64,000 nucleotides of DNA from Strigamia acuminata (lineage: Eukaryota; Arthropoda; Chilopoda; Geophilomorpha; Linotaeniidae). Location: assembly GCA_949358305.1 (NCBI GenBank), contig OX442324.1, positions 8,219,601 through 8,283,600 of the forward strand. Reading direction: 5' to 3'. The notes below the pieces were generated by a model. That model did not search any database. It was not told where the DNA came from and was given only the letters and a program-made list of their open reading frames with translations. Made by a program: the position numbers and the translations under genes. Positions 30,147 through 50,667 of the stretch are shown here, one piece after another. Position 1 is the stretch's first letter, and each line of letters opens with the position of its first letter.

Positions 30147-32501
30147 CTAAATAATAAAATAATAAAAGATAAAATTAATAAATTATACAAAATGAAAGGG
30201 GAAAAAATTGGGTTGAGAGCATGATGTAAGGGTTATGAATTAGGATTCCGGCACGAGGGGGCGACAAACTCAACCTCCCACGCGAGTACATGATCACGTG
30301 CAAACACATGACGTCAGTGGATGTTACACAATCGACGGAGACATCGAGCTGGCAGAAGCCATTTTTCGGTGCTCCGGTGATATAAGCCGAAATAATTTCC
30401 TGGATTCGTTAAACCGAACCGGGATGATATAGAACTTTGACCAAAGCGTGGTGCCTGGTCTAAGAAATGATGGTTGTAAGAGCTTCACACACGACAAGGC
30501 AAGGGATGGTGAAGGCAACGCAAACCGCAACCAACATGGCGGACCGTTCTGCACAACGGCCCGGCATGTCGATGAAGTCTGGCGCCTGAATCAGTACCCA
30601 ATCCAGTCGCAGAAAACACGAACAAACCATCGATTGTGACAAAAAGGATGTCTCGAAAAGAAATACGCGAACGAGCGAAATGGTGGTACACCTTTTCTGC
30701 CTGAACGCGAGTGAAAAGAGAAAAGAAATAAAGTAATTTTTAATCTCACCGAACAAAAAGAAAGAAAAATAAATTTAGTTGCGCCGGCTGAGAAAGAAAC
30801 TCGAGTTCAGGGCAAAATAAACAAAGGAGGAGTTGAAGACTAAGGAAAAAAGAACGAAAAACTCCAAACGGAAGTGGACTTTGATTTCTTCGAGTCGCGT
30901 CGCGGTGGCGAGTGATTCGGGAAGCGAACTTCTCGGCTCCTCTTACCGCGGCGACAACCCCTCACCGCCCGCTATTGTTCTCCCAGATTTGCGGTCTCAG
31001 ATCGTGCCGCTGGCCACTCAAGTGACCAGCGTACAGGTCATTGACCTCAATTAGGGACAATAGGAACGAGGGATGCACGAATTCCGAGGGGTTAGGCGTG
31101 GGTCACGGTGTAACCTTTGCCAGCTGACTCGCGAATTCGACGCCGATACCCACCCATTTCAGAAAGAAAAACCGGGGACACGGCGAATGGAGGCAAAAAA
31201 CAAAAAAAAAGATACGTAATTAAAAAGAAATTAAAAAAATTAAAAAAAAAATTAAACGGAGCAAAAAAAAAGAAAAACTAATAACAAGAACTTTTCACAG
31301 AAACCTCGGGAAAAAGAAGAAAGAGAAGCGAAAAAAAGTGATAGAAAATTCAAGACGGTAGACGGATGGCAAACCGAAACCAATCGTATCAGGTATCACG
31401 AAGCGCTTCGTGAGAGAAAACGCCGAAATTTCAGGTTTTCTTCACACAAAATACTTCTTAAAATGTTTTCCGAACACTAAATGGTCGAAACCACAAGTGT
31501 TTCAGTGAATCAACTCGATCGCGGCGGTCAAAATGACTTTGATCCGCCTGCGTTCCTAGCGAGGAGCGGCGGCCGAAGCTGCCTGCTTGAGCGCTAAGTT
31601 GCACGTAATAACGGGGCTGGGGTACGAAAGAAAGCAATCGGTCACGGGTTTCATCGAGAAAAAGGGCCACAGTAAATGATGCAAAAAGGGAATAAATTTG
31701 TGTCTTACCCTCATATTGCAACTCAAAAACTTTATCCCCGAACACGAACACAAGCAAAAGTCAGCTGATGCTGAATGGTTGCTCTCTGGAAAACAAGTGA
31801 CACACGGGGACTATGTCCAGAAACAAGAAACCTCGAGTCTAAACAGAGAACAATCCTCGACCCGTGACCTGTGATTGGGTCCCACGACACCCTCACCCCT
31901 CTAATTGGTGCAATAACTAATTCCCAATCTAAAGAGACAATCTTTCTCAGAAAGCGCAGGAAAAACACCACGAAACAATATTATTTTATTGCCACGACAA
32001 TTTTCCGAATTTTTAGCGAAAAACTCCCACGATCCCCGGGCAGAGAAATAAAACCTGCTTAAAAATCGCGGCTGCGGTGCTGAGACCGTCGCCATGGTTA
32101 CGCTCCTCCGCGAGATTTCGTGACGTCACATGAACGCCACGATTCTCATCGGTTGAGACCGCAACATGACCGCTGAAACTGGCCACGGAAAGCAGGTAAT
32201 TAAACAAACTTCTCCGACCAATTTCAGTGACTTAATCAATCAATTCAACAGTGCTATCGGTCTAGTGACCAACACTGATCGATCGGCGACCATCGAGATG
32301 AATCACGGGCCTGCAAATCGATTTTTCCAACTTCACCGAGCAACAAGTGACTGCTACAAGAACGGGTGAGTTCGATAATAAAAAAAAATAAAAAACACTC
32401 ATTCCAATAAGCCATCGTTACAGGGTAACTTACGGGTTCAATTCTGTGTTTGTCGGTGTGACAATGACGAGGATTCGCCGTGTCTACGCCTGACGAACGT
32501 T
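30147..32501 (-). other. Interval between F pol and ORF1, possible intron
   Basis: No convincing protein is seen on either strand over these 2.35 kb. The stretch is A-rich in plus-strand reading (31190-31350), with a GC-rich island at 30890-31150. On the minus strand a good donor (GTAAGT, first base 32433) lies about 70 bases after the pol stop, and the acceptor described for ORF1 ends at 30147. The interval could be spliced out of a subgenomic RNA. Short frames at 31458-31757 and 30833-31054 have no recognisable features. Confidence 0.45.
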
Positions 32502-35111
32502 CTACATTTTAAATCCAGCCGAAACAAGGAATTTGTAAGTTCCTGGCCAGAAAAAAATGCGTCGTAGCCTTTTCACCATGTCGGCCGCGTTATCCTGCAT
32601 GTAGCGAGGGTGCAATCGAATGACGTCGAGGCAACGGTCAGCTAGCGGTGCAGGCATCAGGATTTTTATGTCCAAGCCTTGCTCCGCTCTGGTTAGTGAC
32701 GATTCGGGTGAGAACGGGGTATTGATACACAATTCTCCGCACTCGCCGAACGTATAATCGGACATGTATTGCGCCATGGATGGTGGGATTTGGGCCAGAA
32801 GACTGTCGTCATCTCGGTCCTCGTCTAACCATCTCATGATCGCGCCACAGTCGGCATCTGCTCGCTGGATCCGCCTAATCTCATCGTAAGACATGATCGC
32901 ACCAGTGAGGCTTTCTGAAACGAGAGTGTGGGCAAGCGTGGAAGCAGCTTTTTCTTCGCGTGAGGCCGCCAATGTCGTCTCCTCGTCATCTAGGCCTACA
33001 CGAAAAAGAGCAACTGCGATCCGATCGTCCACATCTCTCCTGAATGTAAACGAGAATCTCACCTGTTGGAGTTGCATTGCCCACCGCACCAGGCGACCTG
33101 ACGTGTTGACTGAGTGTAGTAACCAAAACAACGCCACGCAACCTGTTTCGATTTCGAATTTCGAATACGCGATGAAAGAACGAAAGGAAGCGACTGCCTG
33201 CAGAACTGCCAGACAATCGAGTTCCGGCGGGCTTAACGCTGTCTCGGCGCCTTGCAGCGCACGACTCGCGTAAGCAACGGGTCGTTTGACCCCCAGATGA
33301 TCGATCTGCGTGAGGACTGCACCGAGCCCAACCAAACTTGCGGCAGCATGAATGACGAAAGTCTTGTTGAAATCAGGCATCGGCTGCACGATACCACGCG
33401 AAAGATGATCCTTGAAAAATTCGAATACTCCCTGACACTCGTCGGACCAATTCCATTCCGCACCCACTGTGAGTAGGTCATCCAGCGGGTTCGACAGATG
33501 TTCCAGTCCCTCGATCGGCGGTGTGTCTCCTCCAAACATGCCGAGGAAACGTCGCAGCTGGGCGACATTCGCCGGTCGCGGGTAGTCCACGATCGCCTGA
33601 ACACGGCGTTCGTACGGTCGAAAACCTGCGGGAGTCATAGAATAGCCAAGAAAGTCCCAAGAAGTAGATATCACACAAGATCCAGACGGGCTAGCGGTCA
33701 AGCAATACTTGCTCAGCCTGCTCAGCACGTCGGACAGGTGTGTCAGGTGTTCCTCAAAAGTTTTGCTGAACACCACAATCGAGTCCAGGTAGGGCAACGC
33801 CCACTTAAACTTCGATTCGCCGAGTACCTTTCCCATCAGTCGCTGGAACGCCACAGGGGTACTTAACAATCCGTAGGGCAATTTCACGAACTGAAAGGTA
33901 CCTTGAGGTGTGTAAAACGCCGTCTTAGGTCTGTCCTTGGGCGTAATCCTTACCTGAAAGCAGCCCATGGCCAGATCCAAAGTAGAGAAGAACACACTCC
34001 CTTCTAAACAGGCCAAAATCATGGGAATAGACGGTACTGGGTACGTGTCTCTCTCCGTGACCGAATTGAGCTGTCTAAAATCGATGCAAGCGTCAAAGGT
34101 TCCGTCAGGTAATACACTTATCACCGGCTGGTTCCTATAATCACTTACACCTTTCTCTATTTCACCCTTTTTCAGCGCGCACCTCACCAAACGGCGAAGA
34201 GCTTTCGCTTCAGCAGGGGATGTTGGTTTGATATCGCACGAGAAGGGTGGCGCATTACCCGTGGGGATCCGAAGTTCCACCGTCGGATGACAGCCTCTTA
34301 TCTCGCTGAAGGTGTGGCTGAACTCGTCGAGCACACGAGCCAATCTCATCTTCCGCATATCTTCTATTTTGCAGTCTTCCAACAAATCTAATTGTTTGGA
34401 TGATAGTGACAGTTCGGCCGTGTCGACGCCGTGTTCCAGCGTGACCCTTGCCCACTTGTCAACATCTGCACCACTTTCGTCTAGCTGTCTAGGCCGAGGG
34501 GCGAAAGGAAACGTCATCCCTGGATTATCGGCTTGATACCAATCGTTCCGAGAAATGCGAATTACAATGCCAGATTCCCTCAACCAACTACACCCCAAAA
34601 GGATGAAGTCAGAAGAAGAAGGTAACACTGCAAACCGTAACCAATCTTCTCCCGTCCGCCAGCTGACGTACAATTTCACCGTCCCCAAGGGACTGGTTAC
34701 TCTATCGCCCGTCATAACCCTAACAAAATCATCACAGGGTTCAATCGAGGCTGTCAGTCCGTATTTTTCGGCCGCGGCACTACTCATATACTGCCCTGAA
34801 GCAGCGGTATCCATAAGTGCCACCGCTTCACGGTCGGAAAAACGAATGTCGACGAACGGGAGAGGGAAATCTCTGCCCAGTCCGGCGACACTCACTGTAT
34901 CCCAAACCGCTCCGACGGCTAAGCCTACGAAACAGACTTGGTCGGGCGGTGAGCCGTCTGCTACGACGCCTTCATCCGCCTCAATCAATTCTAGCGGCTG
35001 GGGTGGTGAGATCCGGTCGTAGAGTTCGGCGGGCTGAACCACACCGTTCTCCGCAACCAGGCCTACCTCCTCCGGCTCGCTTTCAACGTCCGAATCGTCC
35101 GATGCAGCGGC
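32502..35111 (-). CDS. Element F degenerate Gypsy-type Pol (protease, RT, RNase H, integrase stub)
   Basis: This frame is open for about 870 codons and aligns by motif to Ty3/gypsy Pol. The protease motif reads LMDTAAS (Asp at 34809-34811), with Ala for Gly. The RT fingers keep DFRQLN and the first catalytic Asp (STLDLAMG, 33975-33977). The catalytic box is YLDSIVVFS (33780-33791) instead of YLDD, and the conserved NAP and YYRRF regions are replaced. In RNase H, TDAS reads HAAAS (33335-33350) and TDH reads ETGC (33138-33149). The frame ends in an integrase finger stub (FFWPGTYKF) that lacks the second His and the CxxC. The catalytic core is missing. The upstream in-frame stop is TGA at 35112-35114; the first ATG-independent start is not clear. 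Confidence 0.8.
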   Translation of the reverse strand, partial: AAASDDSDVESEPEEVGLVAENGVVQPAELYDRISPPQPLELIEADEGVVADGSPPDQVCFVGLAVGAVWDTVSVAGLGRDFPLPFVDIRFSDREAVALMDTAASGQYMSSAAAEKYGLTASIEPCDDFVRVMTGDRVTSPLGTVKLYVSWRTGEDWLRFAVLPSSSDFILLGCSWLRESGIVIRISRNDWYQADNPGMTFPFAPRPRQLDESGADVDKWARVTLEHGVDTAELSLSSKQLDLLEDCKIEDMRKMRLARVLDEFSHTFSEIRGCHPTVELRIPTGNAPPFSCDIKPTSPAEAKALRRLVRCALKKGEIEKGVSDYRNQPVISVLPDGTFDACIDFRQLNSVTERDTYPVPSIPMILACLEGSVFFSTLDLAMGCFQVRITPKDRPKTAFYTPQGTFQFVKLPYGLLSTPVAFQRLMGKVLGESKFKWALPYLDSIVVFSKTFEEHLTHLSDVLSRLSKYCLTASPSGSCVISTSWDFLGYSMTPAGFRPYERRVQAIVDYPRPANVAQLRRFLGMFGGDTPPIEGLEHLSNPLDDLLTVGAEWNWSDECQGVFEFFKDHLSRGIVQPMPDFNKTFVIHAAASLVGLGAVLTQIDHLGVKRPVAYASRALQGAETALSPPELDCLAVLQAVASFRSFIAYSKFEIETGCVALFWLLHSVNTSGRLVRWAMQLQQVRFSFTFRRDVDDRIAVALFRVGLDDEETTLAASREEKAASTLAHTLVSESLTGAIMSYDEIRRIQRADADCGAIMRWLDEDRDDDSLLAQIPPSMAQYMSDYTFGECGELCINTPFSPESSLTRAEQGLDIKILMPAPLADRCLDVIRLHPRYMQDNAADMVKRLRRIFFWPGTYKFLVSAGFKM

Positions 35112-35441
35112 TCAAGCTATCGTCGACCTGCTGGACAATTCCATGATACGTTTACTGAAATCCAATTGCTGCGACACCGCGGATCTTGCCCAAGCTTCCG
35201 CCATGTCGCTGGCCTCATTTCGCGCACGAACAGCTGCTTTACGCGCCTGTTCTGCAGCAAAATTTGACCAAATTGCTTCGCCATGTGCAGCGGCGGCGTC
35301 AAGCGCTGCCAGCTGCTTCTCGCGTTAAAATAACCTAATGAGTTCCATGACGTCGTCCTGCGTCTTAATATCGCATGGGTCGACGTCGCAAAGAACAGCT
35401 AGTTCTCTGGCCCAAGCCGAATCAAGATCCTTGCTTGCCAT
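35112..35441 (-). pseudogene. Element F mini-Gag with in-frame TAA and TGA
   Basis: An ATG at 35439-35441 opens 38 codons (MASKDLDSAWARELAVLCDV...) and ends at TAA 35325-35327. The same frame then continues for 70 codons of an Ala/Arg/Glu-rich, coiled-coil-like segment to TGA 35112-35114, and beyond that directly into pol. All three parts therefore share one frame, separated by two stop codons. There is no capsid major-homology region and no CCHC knuckle. It may be a remnant Gag, or a short leader peptide with readthrough. Confidence 0.5.
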
Positions 35442-38400
35442 AAGATGCTATTTCTTTGCAACCAGTGGTAACCAAGTGTGTGCAGTCAAGACCACGCACA
35501 GGCAAGGAGTGAGAAGGAATCCAAGGACACTTTCACTTCCCACAGCCAAACCAAAGTCAGGGGTACCTTGACCAATTACAGGCGCCTACAACTAGGTCGA
35601 CCATAATTGTTTTACAAAAGATCTCAGCATCCCTTCCAAAGGAATGTCTGACCACTGGCCATGTGTTGGACCTTCGAGCGCTTTCCAGTGCTTCAAGGGC
35701 CCTTGATTCTATTTTAGGCTAATTGGCAATCGAACATCTGGTGAAGACCAAAGGCGCGCACCGGGGTGCCGTCCCGTTCTTTCAACAGAGTCCGTGCCCT
35801 TTATGCTAAAACTGATTAAACAGAGGAGCGGCGAGTCAATGGTCGAAACCCTGACCTCGTCATCAACCTGTTACTGCAGTCTGTGTACCTTCAAAAATAA
35901 AATATAATAAATTACAATGGAAGTATTTTTATTGAAAACAATAAAACATTAAGTTTTGGTTCATCTCTCCGCCCCAAAAAATAAAATTAGCGGTTATACT
36001 TTGGTTTTTTCTAATCCACGCCCCAAAATAAAAAATTAGCGAACACCTTTCTGGTACTTATCCACGCCCCAAAAGATAGAAAATGGCGAACACCTTTCCG
36101 GCACTTATCCACGCCCCAGAAGATAGAAATGGGCGACTGGAAGTTCTCTGACACTCCCAAACTAACAAACCAATGCATGATTCGTCTTTCCCTTCGTGTT
36201 CTAAATTATTCACGCCAGAACCAAGTAGAAAAAACTGCGTATATCGATTTTTCGTGGCATTTTCTCATCGCGCCCCACAGCTTCGATGCTAAGGTCGTAC
36301 GTTTTCCTTTGCACTGGTGTACACGTCTACCACCAGTTTTAACCTCTGCTGAAAACGCTAAAATCGCGTGTTTCAGGATTCCTCCGATATTGCCTGCTCC
36401 TGCACCGAAATCACACCCAAAACACCATCAAGATCGCGATAATCCTGATGAGGCAAAAAATTGTGACTCAGTCGCCTCAGACTAAGAGTGAAGGGAAATT
36501 GGCGAACCGAGCCTGAGTCAGATTGGAGAATATTGCAACTGAACACGGTCCAGCGCCAGGGAAAGTTAGGTCCAATCCCCGGGAGCCTCACTCCTTTCCA
36601 ACCCGGATATGAAATTAGAGTAGAAATAGGATAAAAGAAGAGAACAAGAAAAATGTGGTGTGTTTCACAAAATTGGGAAAAGGGATCCACACACAGCACA
36701 TTGAAAAAAAATAAAAGTTTGAAAGATGTTGGGCTGGATTCACAGTCTTCGTTTGAAGCTGTTAGCCACCCAATTCGTATTTGCAAGCATTCCACGCGCG
36801 GTTTGAAAGCAAACACCGTTAGGCCCGACACTCCAGCAGTCCCCTGCAAGAGCCGCCCTCCCTGCTGTCCGAGACCCAATTTCGACAGTAAGGCAGTGAA
36901 ATTGACAAAAATGTGCCATAAGTGGCCACAAAAACACAAAAAAAGCCAAAATTACGCTAAACTGCTTCCACCAGTGCCCGGGACAGGGTTGGAAACCCAG
37001 TCTTCGTGTGCTCTCCTTAAGTACATGTGCCTGTAATTCAAAAGATTAATCAAACCGCTGAAACCAGGAATGTACCTCTGGCCAGTAATGAACAGCGCTT
37101 CCCTAAATATACCGCATTAGTTTATTGCTGTCCGGGCGAAGCACAGGGCTGAACTGGGATACACCGCACCCAGCAGCATGCCTGCCCACCACAACAACAC
37201 CACAAACACATTTCCCGCCAAAAAACACACTCGGAAAAAGCACCAAATCGCCCGACCCTGAGGAAGAAATAAAAGAACTTAATCTACCAAATGTTAGTGT
37301 GGTGTCGACCCTCTAAGACACTCATTACGTCAGCGTAACCTCAGGAATGTCATGAGTAACACATTGTTGGTTTGTGAAAACCTAACCTCTACACACCCCA
37401 CTTTCAAATTGTGTTTGAAATGATGAACCAGATCTAATTCAACACTCCAAACCACAACATCTGAGCACCTACAAATGGTTTCTCACCTCTACAGGTTGCA
37501 CACCAAGAAATGAAAAATCATAAAACAAAATAAGGGGGTGTCCAACTTGTGTGCTGGTTGACCCTTGTCCCCCCAGGCTAATTAAAGGAACAAACGAGGT
37601 CAGACTCAAGCCAAGCCAAACACACAAAGAAAAACACCAAACAAAACAAAATAAAATTGGAAATTAGACTAATGTGCTGACTGGACATTCCTTCATGAGA
37701 TGAATGTAAAAAGACAACTCAATCCAATCCTAACCAGACCAAACACAAAAGAAAAATAAACCAAAAAAAAATAATATAAAATTGCACAAATTAACCCAAG
37801 ACTTGAGCATTACCCAGCCCAAACAAGAGAAAAAATGTGGCAGAAGAAAAACAAATGTTTCCCAACCCGGCACAAAAACTAAACAACAGCAAAAATGAGG
37901 TTTTAAAACAAGATCACTGCAGTTCAATTAAGTACAAGGGGTGGAGAACACCAAAGAAGATACACAATGGTGTCTATTCCTGTAGCTGCCTAAGGGAAAG
38001 AGCAAGACCCCCCAGGCTAATTAGAGGAACAAAACATCAAAGTGCTTTGGTCAGTTGCAGTGTGTCTGAAAATAAATTTCAGAGCCCCAACCACAACAGC
38101 ACTGAGAAAAATACAATTCCAAGACCTTCAAATGAAAAAGTGCCCAGCCCTCACAACTAAGCCTCTCACGCGACTCAAAGTGACTGCCAAAAACACCCTT
38201 CAAATTCCTCAGTCTCAAAGAAAAACATTTAACCCAAAATCCAAAAAATAAGAAAATGAAAAACAATACAATTGTCTCCCGCCAAAAAAAAATAAAGCAA
38301 AAATGTACCAACACTCTGAACAATGAATAAACAATCTGCAACAAAAAATTGAAGCAAACGGCAACCACAATGAAACAAAGGGTTCGCACACAAAGCAAAA

Positions 38401-38458
38401 CAAAATGGCGGGAAAAAAAAAAATTTTACAAGTTCAAATCCAGGACAGGGCCCTCAAT
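35442..38458 (-). other. 5' leader of element F
   Basis: This 3-kb region lies between the 5' LTR and the mini-Gag. It is A-rich in plus-strand reading and has no recognisable protein. It contains a tandem repeat at 35968-36140 and two dispersed copies of a CCCCCCAGGCTAATTA-like word (about 37570 and 38008). The bases next to the LTR (38430-38458) do not begin with TGG on the minus strand, so no standard primer site is evident. Confidence 0.55.
35968..36140. repeat. Tandem repeat, four units of 45-47 bp, in F leader
   Basis: Four units each start with TCC(A)CGCCCCAAAA, at about 35968, 36015, 36061 and 36108. They continue with ATAGAAAATGGCGAACACC in the better conserved copies. Confidence 0.75.
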
Positions 38459-39051
38459 TGTGACTGCTATGGTCTCTCCCAGTGTAGTCAGGGGACTGAG
38501 AACACTTGGTAGGGACGCATACTTCACGTAAATGACGGAGACTTCCCACAATATTGGTTGGTTGGCCTTTATTGCGTTGTCTAGGGGTATGGGGAAACCC
38601 GTCACCCGCTGCAGTGGTGCCACGAAGGCACACCGCACCGGCAACCGACCCGCCGCGCATCGGGTGGGAACCCAATGCGTGGCGTGGTCGGTTCGACTTA
38701 ACATTCGTGTCGTACTTACCTACGACCCACGCGTCCACTCATGGAGGCTGTACAACGGTGGGAGCCGTCATACTGAGTATCATCGTGGTGAATGGTGAGG
38801 AGTACAGAGTCAAACCGGGACACTGCTTGTCCCTCCCAGATGAACACCTTCTCCTCTCGGGGAGCTGCTGCAGGCACGTCCTTCTCAGGCCGTGTCCAAC
38901 ACTCAACTCTCTCACAACACTCCCTCCTCACCACACCACTCCACTCCCTCCTCCCCGGGCTAGGTCAACTACCCACGTAGGGGTTGACCTTTGGGGCCGC
39001 ACGGTGGTGTGTGGCAGTGCCGCAGGTCACCTAGGTGGCCTGGCGGTCACA
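38459..39051 (-). repeat. 5' LTR of element F
   Basis: This 593-bp LTR pairs with 13403-13995 and is followed on the right by TTGG, the other half of the 4-bp target duplication. The F promoter should lie here, reading leftwards. Confidence 0.9.
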
Positions 39052-39055
39052 TTGG

Positions 39056-39858
39056 TCTTATTTGACATTATTCCGATATTTAGCTTTGTTTACGTTTTTA
39101 GCATGAAGTATCATGCATTCCTTAGCTTTCATTTATGTTTTCACACGCTTTAGTATTATATAACGCATAATTCCGACACCAGGTGTCGTCCTTACACTTT
39201 TCTCACCATCCAAGATGGCCACGCACAGCGATATGTGCTCTCTCATGTTTTCTCCATTTGAAAAGGACACATTATGTAAGAATATTATTTGTTTTATTAA
39301 ACATTTATAGTTTTAACGTGTTTAACTTTCATTTAGAGCACCTTCTGTGCTTTTGTGTGCTTATAAGTGGCATTCAGCCACGCGCACATTATTTTTCGCA
39401 TCGTACGTCGCCATTACGTCCGTGTCGGAGACACGGCGCTCGTTTGGCACGCTTCCACATTCGGCTACGCCGATATTTCGCTGCTCTCCTCCGCTACAGA
39501 ACCGTCATGCGGACCAGCTCAGGAAGCGCCAAGTTTCGCGCGCAAAACCTTCGGAAGGGGGGGGGAATCGTACGCAGTTTCCTCTCCTTGAATTTGCTTC
39601 GAGCCCCGAGAACATGCTGCCTGTTACTCCAAATGTTCCCGACCAAGCTCCTACTCCTCCTCCTATCCCAGTTCGTACGCCAGTTGTACCGTATCGCCAC
39701 CCTCAACGCATACGCAGACCAACACAGTTTTACGGATTCGAGGACGAAGTTTAATTAATGCACTCATGTTTAATGATTAATTAGTTTGGTTCATTGCTTG
39801 TCATAATTCAGTTTTATTTGTCTTTGTGATTTAATATTAATGTTCCATTAATGGGGAA
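39056..39858 (+). pseudogene. 3' part of Gypsy remnant H (pol tail)
   Basis: This plus-strand sequence is right of F. A frame ending at 39752-39754 finishes with a Pro-rich tail and RIRRPTQFYGFEDEV, the type of C-terminus seen in Mag-like Gypsy polyproteins. The upstream part (39056-39560) is noncoding or decayed. A G-run (39548-39556) sits in the middle and shifts frames. A link to the integrase fragment at 12870 is inferred from strand and order, not from an alignment. Confidence 0.5.
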
Positions 39859-40004
39859 TGATGCTGTGTTTTAACTTCACTGCATGACCATGCTGTATTG
39901 GTCATCCAATCTTGGGCGCTGTACCCCCAGCGCCACCTATGTAATTTGACCAATAAAGATCACTTGTTAATTCAACTTTAATATGGCTGTCCGTTCTTTC
40001 AACA
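39859..40004 (+). repeat. Candidate short 3' LTR of Gypsy remnant H
   Basis: The purine-rich AATGGGGAA at 39850-39858 is followed by TGATGCTGTG. An AATAAA signal lies at 39952-39957, and the segment ends TTTCAACA at 40004. The length of about 146 bp fits short Mag-type LTRs. No second copy is available to confirm it. Confidence 0.4.

Positions 40005-50667
<10,663 letters not shown>

Larger units (their letters stand above)
13403..39051 (-). mobile_element. LTR element F: large Gypsy-like element with altered pol and an env-position ORF pair
   Basis: Two 593-bp repeats in the same orientation (13403-13995 and 38459-39051) have TGTGAC...GTCACA ends and differ at two sites by eye. The 4-bp sequence TTGG lies on the outer side of each (13399-13402 and 39052-39055), the target duplication expected of Gypsy-type integration. 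A purine tract abuts the left copy, so the element reads right to left. Copia elements C and D, with their own target duplications, are inserted in it; without them it is about 12.5 kb. In transcription order it has a 3-kb leader, a mini-Gag with two in-frame stops, a degenerate pol, a 2.4-kb apparently noncoding interval, ORF1 and ORF2. I could not identify a convincing tRNA primer site beside the 5' LTR. Confidence 0.88.

Noticed and set aside
30240-30260. ATTCCGGCACGAGG resembles the EcoRI cDNA-library adaptor (AATTCGGCACGAGG).
   Set aside because: It has one extra base and sits within continuous element F sequence with no junction. It is more likely a coincidence than cloning contamination.
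31458-31757. 99-codon minus-strand frame between F pol and ORF1.
   Set aside because: I see no recognisable motif, and it is inside the interval that looks like an intron. It was not annotated as a gene.
32166-32369. Plus-strand 67-codon frame ending near a GTGAGT donor.
   Set aside because: It is antisense to F, has no family signature and no acceptor pairing I trust. It is probably chance.
36373-36939. 188-codon minus-strand frame in the F leader, where a Gag would be expected.
   Set aside because: It has no capsid or zinc-knuckle features, its composition is that of translated A-rich DNA, and no start context supports it.
38430-38458. T-arm-like word (GTTCAAATCC) beside the F 5' LTR as a tRNA-derived primer site.
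   Set aside because: A primer site should be complementary to a tRNA 3' end and begin TGG. The flanking bases do not form a consistent acceptor or T stem.
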